In this document: positions 25,050-35,698 of the stretch, piece after piece | Layout of the letters: the number at the start of each line of letters is the position of its first letter | Position numbering within the stretch: position 1 is the first letter of the stretch | Source of the DNA: Spinacia oleracea | Taxonomy: Eukaryota > Streptophyta > Magnoliopsida > Caryophyllales > Amaranthaceae | Direction: 5' to 3' | Assembly (NCBI RefSeq): GCF_020520425.1 | Contig: NC_079489.1 | Location: 81,164,810-81,228,809, forward strand | DNA length: 64,000 bases | Made by a program: the position numbers and the translations under genes | The notes under the pieces: model-generated | Seen by the model: only the letters and a program-made list of their open reading frames with translations | The model's database searches: none | What the model was told of the DNA's origin: nothing

Positions 25050-25073
25050 GGACCAAGGGCATTATTTCCTTCA
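25050..25073 (-). repeat. Last bases of the element C right LTR
   Basis: GGACC plus AAGGGCATTATTTCCTTCA completes the LTR interrupted at 9882. Because of the B target duplication, the LTR end appears twice in tandem at 25031-25073. Confidence 0.92.
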
Positions 25074-26653
25074 TAGAGCTTGATGAAGATCCACATAACT
25101 TCAAACAAGTAGTTGAGGAAGGAAATCACTGGATTTTGGCAATGAATGAAGAGTTAAGGGCCCTAGAAGACAATGAAACATGGGTGATTATTAACTTGCC
25201 ACCTAGAAAATGGGAATAGGAAACAAATGGATTTACATAACTAAGTTTCATTCAGATGGAAGAATTGACAGGCATAAGGCAAGACTTGTGATTTTTGGAA
25301 ATATGCAAAGATATGGCTTGGATTATGATCAAACCTTTGCTCTAGTAGCAAAGTTAATGATAGTTAGAGAACTTCTTGTAGTGGCTTCTCTGGAAGGATG
25401 GATAGCACATCAAATGGATGTGAAGAATGCCTTCTTACATGGTGATTTGAATGAAAATGTGTATATGAAATTTCCACAGGGATACACTAGTTCTGGAAAG
25501 AGTATTAGTACAATACAGGGAGAGTAAGTGCCATAGAAGAAGGTTTTGAAGCTTACAAAGTCTCTGTATGGACTAAAAACAGGCTCCAAGGCAACGGTTT
25601 TCCAAGCTTTCAGCAGCACTAACAAGGTTTCGATTTAAGCAATCCAAAATAGATTATTATCTCTTTACCAGATTGACAGGGACTATGTTTGTGGCAATTT
25701 TAGTATATGTATGATCTTATTCTTTCTGGAAATTATGAGAAAAAAAATTCACTGATGTAAAATCTCTTTTGTCTGCACAATTTTACATGAAGGATATGGG
25801 AGAACTGAGCTATTTCTTGGGAATTGGGGTTAGGAGATCAGATCTAGACATATTTTTGTCACAAAAGAAATAAACACTTGACTTGATCAAGCAATATGGT
25901 ATGACACATATGAGACCACTTAGGCTTCCCATGGATCATAATGTGAAGTTGATACATGATGCTGGAGATCGGCTTCCCAATCCTGAAGTGTATCAAATGT
26001 TGGTAGGAAAAATGATTTATCTCACACTCACAAGACCTGACATTGTATTTACAGTTCATAAGTTAAGTCAATCTATGCATTCACCAACAACTGTGCATTT
26101 GCAAGCTGCTAACAGGGTGTTGAGGTACTTGCTACATTCACCAAGGCAAGGATATGCTCAATGCTCACAACTCAATCAAATTAATTACTTACTGTGATAG
26201 TGATTGGGCTGGGTGTTCTATCACCAGGAGGTTAACCACTAGGTTCTGTACTAGCTTGGCAACTCACCTTTGTCCTGGAAATCGAAGAAACAAAAAGTTG
26301 TGGCAAGATCATCAATAGAAGTTGAATATAGACCCATGGCTATGACAACTTGTGAGGTCCTTTGGGTTGATAAGTTGCTGAAAGAACTTGGAGTTAAAAA
26401 TCTGGAAACTACTGTGATCAAGTGTGACAACAAAGAAACAATATCTATTACAGCTAATCCAGTTCACAATGAAAGAACCAAGCATGTTGAAGTGGACTGT
26501 CACTTCATAAGGGATAAGCAAGCATAAGGCAAAATCAAAACTGAGTATGTGTCATCAGCCGATCAGATTGCAGATTTCTTGATAAATATCCTTCTAGTTT
26601 ATCAACCAAACTTGGAGAGTGTTCTTGTCCTCCACACTAAGTTTGAAGGAGAT
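25074..26653 (+). pseudogene. Old Ty1/copia pol fragment: RT and RNase H, decayed
   Basis: The plus strand, with frameshifts and stops, encodes typical copia pieces in order: the RT start (WILAMNEELRALEDNETW), [76 protein letters not shown], then the connection (LTRPDIVFTVHKLSQSMHSP) and RNase H ([36 protein letters not shown]). The YVDD box is lost. It stops at a purine tract (TTTGAAGGAGAT) before its 3' LTR. It is the host of element C: TAGAG at 25074-25078 should be one copy of the C target duplication. The 5' part lies left of the window. Confidence 0.88.
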
Positions 26654-26970
26654 TGTTAATGGCAAGAGAAGCAGTCTAGTAGCTTTATTATTCAGTCTAG
26701 TAACATTATTATGTTTATTGTTTTACTGTTAGTTGTCACATGATTATCATGTGACAGAAGCATCCTAGGATCCTACATATTTTTTTCTTCTTGTGTGAGG
26801 TGTCTTAGGTCATGAATGTAATGTGGGTTGGTGTGCTTGAGCAGCCGCCATATATGTACACTGGTTGTGCTTATAATCAGTGTGATTGAAGAAAAATCAA
26901 TGAAATAGTAACAAAGCTTCTCTGCCTTAGCATGTGCTTCTCTCCTTTACTCTTTGTTTGATTTTACTCA
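26654..26970 (+). repeat. Probable 3' LTR of the old copia element
   Basis: It begins TGTTAATGGCAAG right after the polypurine tract and probably ends at TTACTCA (26970), about 317 bp with TG...CA ends. It contains the palindrome GTCACATGATTATCATGTGAC. The right end is a judgement because the partner LTR is not in the window. Confidence 0.55.
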
Positions 26971-27558
26971 TAAAAGTGTTCACTTTCCTCCAAATGAAAG
27001 AGATTTAATAAAAATGTCAAAGCTTTCCCTTCTTTTCCTTTATTACTATGTAATTGCTGGTCAAATATTATATCTCATTCAATTTCTTACATTAAAAAAA
27101 CACTGAAAATTATAGTTTTCTATAATAAATTGTTCATAGGCTACATCTCATGCTGGAAATTTTCCATTTCCTGCAAATTTCGAAGGAATAGTGTGTATTC
27201 CTTCGTAATTGTTTCATAGGCTACATCTCTTGCTGGAAATTTCTTGTCTTGCAAATATGGCCTAGCTTGAGAAGCCAGAAAAGTTTGATGCTATTTTCAC
27301 ATACTGTTTAGTCATATAATTGGGTCGGTATTAGTGTGTGCGTGTATGCACGTGTGCATGTGTGCGTGCGTGTGCGTGTGCGTGTGTGTGTGTGTGTGTG
27401 TAGAAAGAGACACAAAAGACAATGCGACAAATGACGTAGATGAAATCCGATCCCAGTTCTGAAATTTATCAACTAAACTAATTGATATTAGTGAGCACTT
27501 GGCACCCCACCAAGAAAATTTCGATTTCGTAATTATAGGTCACATGCTTATATCTTTT
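26971..27558. other. Intergenic DNA upstream of PAM16 with hairpin and GT microsatellite
   Basis: No gene is seen. It holds a direct repeat of CATAGGCTACATCTC (about 27135 and 27214), a perfect 10-bp stem with a 5-nt loop (27181-27205, CGAAGGAATA/TATTCCTTCG) between the two repeats, and a GT/GTGC microsatellite (about 27334-27401). Confidence 0.6.
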
Positions 27559-27576
27559 AATTATATCTGTAATTTG

Positions 27577-27751
27577 TTTTTTTTTTTGTGTACCACCCAT
27601 TTCACCCTTAGGGCTAATCCGGATTCGGGGTGAGTTCTGAGTGGATAGGTTCCAGTTCCCTCTCAATTGTTATTGCGGGAGGACCGAACATGGAGTCCCC
27701 CTATCAAGTTCAGCCTCAATCACCACTGAACCAACGGACAATTGTCAATTG
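27577..27751 (-). mobile_element. tRNA-derived SINE
   Basis: A 175-bp minus-strand element with its A-tail at the left (T run 27577-27587). The target duplication TATCTGTAATTTG lies at 27564-27576 and 27752-27764; it extends to 18 bp with one mismatch. On the minus strand a box A (TGGTTCAGTGG, near 27733) is followed by a box B (GTTCGGTCC, near 27690), the internal Pol III promoter of tRNA-type SINEs. It lies about 330 bp upstream of the PAM16 start codon. Confidence 0.85.
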
Positions 27752-27813
27752 TATCTGTAATTTGTAAGTGTGACACAACCGAAAAAAAAAAACCAATGCT
27801 TCAACCAGGTTAA

Positions 27814-27844
<31 letters not shown>

Positions 27845-28077
27845 GAAAGGAAATTTTCTATCGAGAAGCTTCGGTTCGATTGGTCCATTCCATTCCTGTA
27901 CTTTCACAAAATAATTTCCTTCCGACCTGTGCAGTCTGCCCTGCGCCTCCTTTCTCTCTACCCAAATCAGCTAAGCTCTTCATTTTCCAGTTTCTTCCAT
28001 TTTCCTCAAAACTCAATCAAAGAAGAAAGTATACAAGAAAAAGCCTTTTGGAGCAATAAACTTCTAGCAACCTTGCA

Positions 28078-29889
28078 ATGGTTGGTTAAAGTTTTCCAAC
28101 ATCCCATTTTATCCCCAACTTGATCATTTCTTGTTCGTTGAAATTGTTAATTAAGTTTTACTTTTTGTGGGTTTGAATGTTCTATTTTCTGATTTTGATT
28201 GATTTGAATATATCAATGCAGGCTGGAAGAATTATCGCCCAAATTCTAGTGATGGGCTCTGGGATATTAGTTAGGGCTTTTGCTCAAGCTTATCGTCAAG
28301 CTCTTTCTAGTATGTTTCTCTATATCTATTTTTATCAATTCATTTGGATTCTTTTCATTTTTAAGGTTTTCAATCAACTAATCCCACTTGTGAAACCTAT
28401 GTTCATGTGTTTGTAGGGTTTTTTAATTCATTGTGTTCTTTATCCATATTATTGGGGTTTGATGTAAAATTTGTGCCCAAAATTGATGTAATAGTTAGGA
28501 GTACAATAGGATATATTGGTTTTCCTGTTTACAGGATTAAAATGATTGGGTAATGGGTGTATTTATTCTTTGATGTTATAATTATATTTCTATTTGATTA
28601 TGTTTCCTATTACTAGTAGTTTGGAATATGTATTCCATGATTTTAGAATGGATATTAGAAGTCTGAAGTGTTGGCTGTTGCAATCGAAGCGAACTTTCTG
28701 TTGGATTTCTTGGCTACTCTCTTCGTGTTTCATTTAAATTAGTTTATTATGAGGAGAAGGGGAGAGGAAAGACTGAGACTTAGATGAGTTAAATCATGTT
28801 GATGTTACTATGGAAGGGGTTTGAAGATGAGGGGAAGTGATTTTTTTCAAGGTCTTGATTATATTTTTGGTGTATTGGAAAGTAGTGTTTGTGCATTTCA
28901 GTGTATGGCTCCTAAACTCGTTATATCATTCTACCGAATCCCATATATCTTCCTCTGAAAACGTCTGGTATCTCTGGAGGTAATAAAACACAAATAATCA
29001 TGCCTTCACATTTCCAGTCCTTTTGATATTTCCTCTGAACCGTGGAGCAACTATGTATCTTTTGGGTAAATGAAGTCTTTCGAAACTCTACCAACATTGA
29101 GGTTTTTTGGATATTCTCACGCTTAGTTTTCACTCCTTCATGCTCCCCTGCAATAGAAAGGAAATGTTGGTTGCTTTAATATATACCATAACAATGGAGA
29201 GCAAAGAAATTTCATATCCAAGGAAAAGTTGTTTGCTTGATTTTTGTCAGCAGCAACTCTTATATTATTTATTTGTTACACTTTTTATAAGGTCCTGCAG
29301 AACTACTTTGGAAGCCACTATTTATATAATTATATTCAGCTTCTTACTAGATCTTATGAATTTCCAATTTAGCATTTGTCTTTAGTCTATGTTTTGACTT
29401 GTTATGAGAATTTTACTCAGAACAATGGATGTAGACTACGAGTCATGATTCGTATTTTTACTTTCAAGTGAGCAATCTCATAAGAGCGAGTTCTAACCTT
29501 TAAAATGGGGTTGCCTAGATCATTTTAGGTCTAGTATCATCTACTTCATTTCTTAGCTGTGGGATTCTACATGAACACTTCTGAAACTTTCCTCCACATT
29601 TTATTGATATTTTCACTTGGTGTTTGAGATGGGCTGATAAAGTTTCTCAAACAGGATGTACTCCCTGAAAGTTTTTTTGGAAACAGATGCGTGGGTCTAA
29701 CATATGGGTTGGGTTTCATTTTCTAGAGAGATGTTGGGTTATGCCTTTTTCTTTTACTATTTTGTTAGAGAGATGCTGGTTTATGCCTTTTTCTTTTACT
29801 ATTTTGTTAACCATTACTGGCCTTTAAGTCTGGGTTTAGTGTCTGTGAGGGCATTTTGGTGGCAAGTTGACAAGGTTGGTTACGTTGGG

Positions 29890-29938
<49 letters not shown>

Positions 29939-32476
29939 GCCTTTTAGTGATCGAAGGGCCTATGTTCAGATCTTTAAATTGCAACTGCTCCATATTCCTC
30001 AAATGTTTTCGGATCTGATTACCAGAAGATATATGATGCCGCCATGGCATTTTGGTTTCTTAGGTTGTTTATGTGCTTCACCTGTTTTCTTTGCCAGTTT
30101 CTTTTGACATTGGACCGTAGGAGGTTGCATTGAAACCTATGCGACCTCCCTCCTCGTTTCTTTACACTTCACTAGTGGTTTTGGCTTGATCAAGATAAGT
30201 CTTTTATGCATAATAGTGGCTTTTTGTAGTGTCAATAAAAATATTTTTCATGTTTTTTGTAAAAAGTTTCACCCAACACCCTCACTGTTGTAAGTTGTAA
30301 GTCCTTGTAATTTATAGAGTTGTACCCTTTAAAATCGAATTGGTTAAGATGCTATGTATAGTTCATATAATTAATATAAACCTCAAGCAATCTTAAACTG
30401 TAGCGTAGGGCCATAGTAAACTTCTATTTGTTAATTCTTTTCACTAATGTGCAAAATGAATGGAGTGGTCTTTTAAACATGGCTTAAGCTCTTCTTTAAA
30501 GAACTGTAGGAAAAAAAGCTCTTCTTCAAAGGAAAATTAGGCACTAACCTTAGGTTACCCATTGGGTGATCAGTTAATCACAATAGGTTTCCTGCGGTTC
30601 AATCTGAGGTCTGTGAGCCCTATGGCCTTTCATTTTTACCATATCCTTCTTTGTTTATTTCACATTCTTTATCCCCACCATCAACATATCATCTAATTTC
30701 AACTGTTGTCACTTCTATTTCCAAGTAGTCCTTCTGGTGTTCTCCCTTCTTTTACCTCTTGGCATGTTTCATGTGATGGCGTTCCTTAAATCCTTACTAG
30801 ATTTAACTGCTGTCATTGGATTTTAGTTAGTTCAGTCTTTGTCCCTTTTTATCTTTCTCAGGGACTATGCTTATTTCTTCTAGATTGCTAGGCCTGCTAG
30901 CTGTTGCCCTCTTTTGGCCCTTTTGATTTGAGACGCCATTTTTTTCATTCCTTTTTTGAAGCTGTTGGACTTGTAGTCTTGATCTTAATGAAAATTCCCA
31001 GTAGGGGTCTAGGCCATTCCCTACACATTTGCCTTTATTTATTTATTTAGGGGTGGGGGGGGAAGAGGGGAATATGCCCATCACCAATTCTCCTAATTTT
31101 ATTTCTACTTATTTTTATTTTTGGTGCCCATGTTAGCAAACATCCTATAAATAATTGTAATTGATCTTCGATTGATAGCTTGGCCCTTATCACATAGGCA
31201 CCTCTAGATTTTGTCTCCAAATTTTCTAATTAGTCTAATGCACCATCCTTGCTTTGTTCTTTCATCGGTCTAATATAAAATTGACAGTTTACCTTTCCTA
31301 CTTTTCTGTCCCTTTTGAAATTCCTAGGGCGTTGATACCACTTTAGGAGCAGATGTTATATGTCAGTGTACAGTGAAGCAACTAGAAAGGATGAAGAGTA
31401 GATGTGTGTTGTGTTGTGAACTGGATACTATGAAGTTAACTAGATATGGTTGAGATGTAAGGCGTCTTAAAACTTCCAGTTCCAGAAGAACGAAAAATTA
31501 TTAATTTAGAAACATTAGACAATAAAAAACTTGATGATTTTATTTGATATTGTGTGTTACAAACTTACAATGCCTTCTACTTCTGCTTCCTATTTTATGT
31601 AAGTGTTCAAGTAAGTAAGAGATACTAGCTACATGCCATTCTACCGCTCACTAGATTTTATTGAGGCGTCAGCTGAACTTTATAGTATTACCTGAACACC
31701 TTGGACCTTTTTGAACTTATCACAACTTACATTTTCCTGACATTTTATTCCCTCTGTCCCATACTAGTCTATAGACTATACATATACATTTTTCTGGATG
31801 TCCCATGTTAATCTTCATTATCTTTGCTATTACTTATATGTCATAGGAAATAGATAATGTGTGCATAATTTATTTTCTTCTTGTTTCGAATGTTAAAACA
31901 TAAAGGATAAGTATTGGTCAAGGAATGATTAGGGGTTTACTACAGCCCTTTATCCTTTTTTGTTTGATTTTGAAGAAATACGTGGTGTTAAATTATGAAT
32001 CCAGCCATAGAATCTTGTTAAGCGTGTAAGATTTCATCTCATGGAAGAGTACTATAAATTGCCCATGCAATTTGCAGTTTCAACTTTCAACCATTTTTAA
32101 CCTTTCCTGCATTGCAGATGCCTCGAAAACTGGTGCAGCTCAGGAAGCAATGAACAATACCGTACGCAGAGCAAGTAAAGCCATCACAGAACAAGAAGCA
32201 AGGCAGATTCTTGGCGTTCCTGAGAATGCGGCCTGGGAAGATATTTTGAAAGTACGTTCACATCTCTTGATTTTCTTTTTGGTGCGTGTGTGTTGACTTT
32301 CTAGTATGTTTGGTGATTGTGTTCATAATTTTCATTGGTTTATGCAGAAATATGATGTTTTGTTTGAGAGGAATGCCAAGCAAGGGAGCTTCTACATCCA
32401 ATCGAAGGTCCATAGAGCAAAGGAGTGTCTAGAAGCGATACATCAAAGCAAAGGTCAAGGTTCCGCCAATGGGTAA
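28078..32476 (+). CDS. PAM16: Mitochondrial import motor subunit PAM16/TIM16
   Basis: Four coding exons: 28078-28080, 28222-28309, 32118-32251, 32348-32476; 117 residues, the usual length of plant PAM16. PAM16 is the J-like partner that anchors and restrains the J-protein PAM14 at the TIM23 motor on the matrix side of the inner membrane, controlling mtHsp70. The N-terminus (residues 2-28) is hydrophobic with AGRIIAQILVMGSG. The core includes ITEQEARQILGV (53-64), YDVLFERN (77-84) and SFYIQSKVHRAKECLE (89-104). There is no HPD tripeptide, as expected for this J-like family. The first coding exon carries only the ATG, directly followed by GT. All junctions are GT-AG and keep phase. An ATG at 28216 lies inside intron 1 and would add Gln. 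Intron 2 is 3.8 kb. Confidence 0.95.
28310..32117 (+). other. PAM16 intron 2, 3.8 kb
   Basis: No coding content is recognised. It holds a (CT)n microsatellite at 29891-29935, a duplicated GAGAGATG(T/C)TGG...TATGCCTTTTTC unit near 29728-29806, and a lone CCCTCTGTCCCATACTAG end near 31750 that could be an eroded Stowaway terminus without a visible partner. Confidence 0.7.
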
Positions 32477-33318
32477 CTTGAACTTGTTGTACATAAAGAG
32501 AGTATCATCTTGATAATTAGAATATGAATTTTTAACATAGTGTTTGTTCATTTTTGGTCCTTGGCCGTTTCTGGCCCCACCACCGTCTCCTCTACCTCTA
32601 TGCAACGAGATATTGTTTGTTTCATAAAAGTTTTTGAAGCATCACATGAGTAGTTACAATTGTGTTAATCATATCTATTCCTCAATGTATGAGTATGAGT
32701 AGTTAGCCTGCAACTTGACAATATCTTATAAGCAGATTTTTGGATACTTTGATAAGGCCAAAACCATTCTCGACAGGATAAAAACATTGGTGCCTCGAAA
32801 CATTTGCAATGAAAGCAGCAAATTTGCAAAGTGCTAACTGTTCTGGTTGCTCTTGTACTTTTGTTTGGTTTTGTTTTTTTTAATGTTGTTTACAAGTGTT
32901 CTACCGTTTTCCCACCCATAATAAAGGATAACGTTTTATTTTGTTAAACCCAATGAGACAATGACTCATGCATGATGTAGTTGTAACTATTGGCTGCAAA
33001 CGGGCTGTTTGGATTGGAAATGGTGAGCCCATTCAGGTTCGGTTAGTTTCGGTTTTGGAGCTTTAGGGGTTGGTATGGGTTGGGTTGTCAATTTCGGGTA
33101 GCAGTGTCTTTGGATGGGTATTGGTTGGGTCAAGTCAAGTCAATTGGAAAACTATGTCATCTCAATTGCAAATGGTTTCTCCAGGGTCCATTCGGGTCGG
33201 GCCGTCGGGGCCATTTCAGATTTTCCAGTTCCGGGTATGAGTATGGTTTATTTTGTGCCGGATCAGTTTCGGGTATGGTTCAGGTTCGGGTCGGCTCTAG
33301 CTGTAAAAGTAACGTACC
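32477..33318. other. PAM16 3'UTR and downstream intergenic DNA
   Basis: 3'UTR sequence from 32477 with no clear end. From about 33000 the sequence becomes rich in GGGTT, GGGTCGG and TTCGGGT words, like the stretch at 60115-60665. The short frames there are composition effects. Confidence 0.5.
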
Positions 33319-33328
33319 AATTTGTTAG

Positions 33329-34885
33329 GAGTAAACTATACTGGAGGTCCCTAAACTTTGGCAAAAGGAGCAGTTAAGTCCCTCAAGTTTCAAAAGGAGC
33401 ATTTTAGTCCCTCAAAATGGATGGAATCAGCTACTTTTGTTAACACCGTTTCATTTTCCGTTAAGTTCAATAAAATAATAATAAAATCGCTTTAAAGAAA
33501 AGGAAAATTAATTTACACGTGTATAAATAAATGAAAACAGCTGATTTTAATTATGACTTAGCTTTTTCAACTTACTTAGCTTTTTCATATGGCTTTTGCC
33601 CCCGAATTCTGAATCTCCCATTGTAGGCACTATGTCAGATGAACCCGAAATCCCGGTTCCGCCTGAACCAAGCACTCACGTTCTCAAGCTTTTTCATATG
33701 GCTTTTTCTCCATTTACACGTTTCACCCTTTATATTCCCTTTTCTAGGTTTTTCCACAACTCTTCCTAATCAAATCGAATTTAGTGAGTAACCCAAGCAA
33801 ATTTACTCTAAATTTTCAGCAATTATCGCCATAAACTTCAGCTAATTGTTGTTCTTCCACAACTCTAAAGTTTCAAATTCTCTTCTCCCAGATGTCTGCT
33901 ACTACCACTAGTTCTTCTTCTACCTTTTTCTCTCTCTTTCTCTCTCCTCTTTTATTATGGGATACTGTTGAAAGTGATCTTTGAAGGTGCACGATTATTG
34001 TGATCTCAAGCTCAAGTTGATAGATGATTGATGGTGATCATGATGAGGATCAACGATGATGCAGAGTAGCAGTGAAGAAACCAATCAACCATGGGATTTT
34101 TCCCTACTTGCAGCCACGAAATACCGAAGAAGAAGAGGAGTAAACTAAGATGGTTCGAGACTTTGAGTAAGAATTAAGAGGCGGAGGAAATTAAACCCCC
34201 TTTCAGGAAATCAGCCAAGAGGTGTCCAGAGCTTGGCTAAGCCCACTCAGAGGCTCCGATTGAAAATTCGGAGTCGGGCCCTGTTGTTAAGGAACATCCA
34301 GCAAGGTGCTTTGTTTTTGTGGTTGTGAGTATTGGTTCTCGATCGATCGATCGACTTGCTGATTAAACATGAGATTGAAGATGATGACGATGCATGGAGT
34401 TTATGGGTTTGAGCTCGGATGAATTTTACCGGAAATGTAAGTTACTTGGGTGTGCACACAAGGTGTTTGATAAATTGTCTCTGAGAAATGTTGTTGATTA
34501 ACCTATGCTTGTTGGGTGTGTTAATTTGGGGGATTTGATTAGTAGGAAGCGTTGATCCTTTATTTTATTTTATTAAGTGTTGAATAATTTGGGTACAAAT
34601 GGCTTTGTTAAATACTTTGAACTGCTAGTTTTTGTAAAAAGCTAACTTAAAAGGGTTTCCCTTTATTTAATTATTGTTAATATGTAAAAGTAACTGTTAT
34701 TTTGTCCTTTTCTGCCTTTTATATTAATTTGCCTTTATTTTTAATTCATTTAACAGACGTTAGTAACAGAAGTCAAAAAGCAGCGGTTTCCATCCATTTT
34801 GAGGGACCTAAATGCTCCTTTTGAAACTTGAGGGACCTAACTACTCCTTTTGGCAAAGTTTAGGGACCTCCAGACCTATTTACTC
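33329..34885. mobile_element. Mutator-like non-autonomous element with long inverted ends
   Basis: It starts GAGTAAACTATACTGGAGG and ends with the complement of a matching sequence (GAGTAAATAGGTCTGGAGG). The inverted repeats run about 100 bp each (33329-33425 and 34790-34885) and contain GGTCCCTAAACTTTG. The flanks AATTTGTTAG (33319-33328) and AATTTGATAG (34886-34895) form a 9-10-bp target duplication with one mismatch, which fits Mutator-like elements. No transposase is seen. The 1.4-kb interior has no frame I can assign. A copied host fragment is possible but unproven. Confidence 0.82.
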
Positions 34886-34895
34886 AATTTGATAG

Positions 34896-35698
34896 GCTAG
34901 TGGCTACACATTCCGATGCACATTTTCGGTATTTTCAAAATCAATATTAATGTAAGAATGTCAGGATGAGGGGAGGCAATGGACAAAAGGTGGAGTAAAT
35001 TAAAGTTGTTCAATGTGTTGTATGAGATTGGAAGAATCACATAATTTTGGGGAATCCAAAGTTGTTTTATAATCAACTCGTGGATTTTCACAGCACCACC
35101 ATTTCACCATTCCTTGCTAAAGTGAATTAATTATTCGAAATCTCATCACGCGATGTTGGACCAAACAAAACCAAAGTCTGAGGAAATACAATATACAGAA
35201 GGGAAAGTCATTCATAGCTATGACAGGATAAGTGTCAAAAATGTCAAGCCACCTTACGCTTACTAGAAATTAAATCCTTTAAATAAACGCCTCACAATTC
35301 GATTATAGACAACAAGATAAAGACGTGAAGGTGACAGCTTGATCAACTTACCAAAAGGCAAAAAGACAATCCGTGATTAAGGAATTACTCAACAAATCAA
35401 ACACGATATACACCTTCAGCCCACAAATGTGTCCACACTCTATCTATAATGCATTCAGATTGTTTTCGGAATGAACAAATTGATTGATTTGATTGTATTT
35501 GGAAGTCATTTTTAGGAAGTCCAGCTTTGAAGTTAGCTCTTGAAGACAAATTACAACCGAAATACAGGACATTGCCGTGTGAAAACCAAAGAAAAGTAGA
35601 AGAGGACCACAAGGCAACTGGATAATAAGGAGATCGATTTAGATACAGGGTCTGCATATTATCACCATTCTACTTCTTGGATTGCAGTCTTCCAAAGC
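34896..35698 (-). other. Downstream flank and probable 3'UTR of the NOI gene
   Basis: No separate gene is recognised. The stretch next to 35699 on the minus strand is the likely 3'UTR. The 86-codon frame at 35397-35657 lies in it and resembles no known protein. Confidence 0.5.

Noticed and set aside
25016-25219. 67-codon frame crossing from the LTR end into the copia fragment
   Set aside because: It joins two different elements at an insertion boundary. Only the part after 25074 is RT-like.
28177-28221. PAM16 start at 28177 or 28216
   Set aside because: Both lie in the proposed intron 1. The spliced ATG at 28078-28080 gives the family N-terminus MAGR and needs no extra residues.
31740-31900. 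Possible Stowaway element in PAM16 intron 2
   Set aside because: Only one CCCTCTGTCCC-like end is seen; no inverted partner or TA pair was found.
33080-33377. Overlapping plus-strand frames of 82-87 codons
   Set aside because: They lie in a GGGTTGG-rich intergenic stretch, match no family, and one runs into the Mutator-like element.
35397-35657. 86-codon minus-strand frame downstream of the NOI gene
   Set aside because: It has no family match and falls in the probable 3'UTR.
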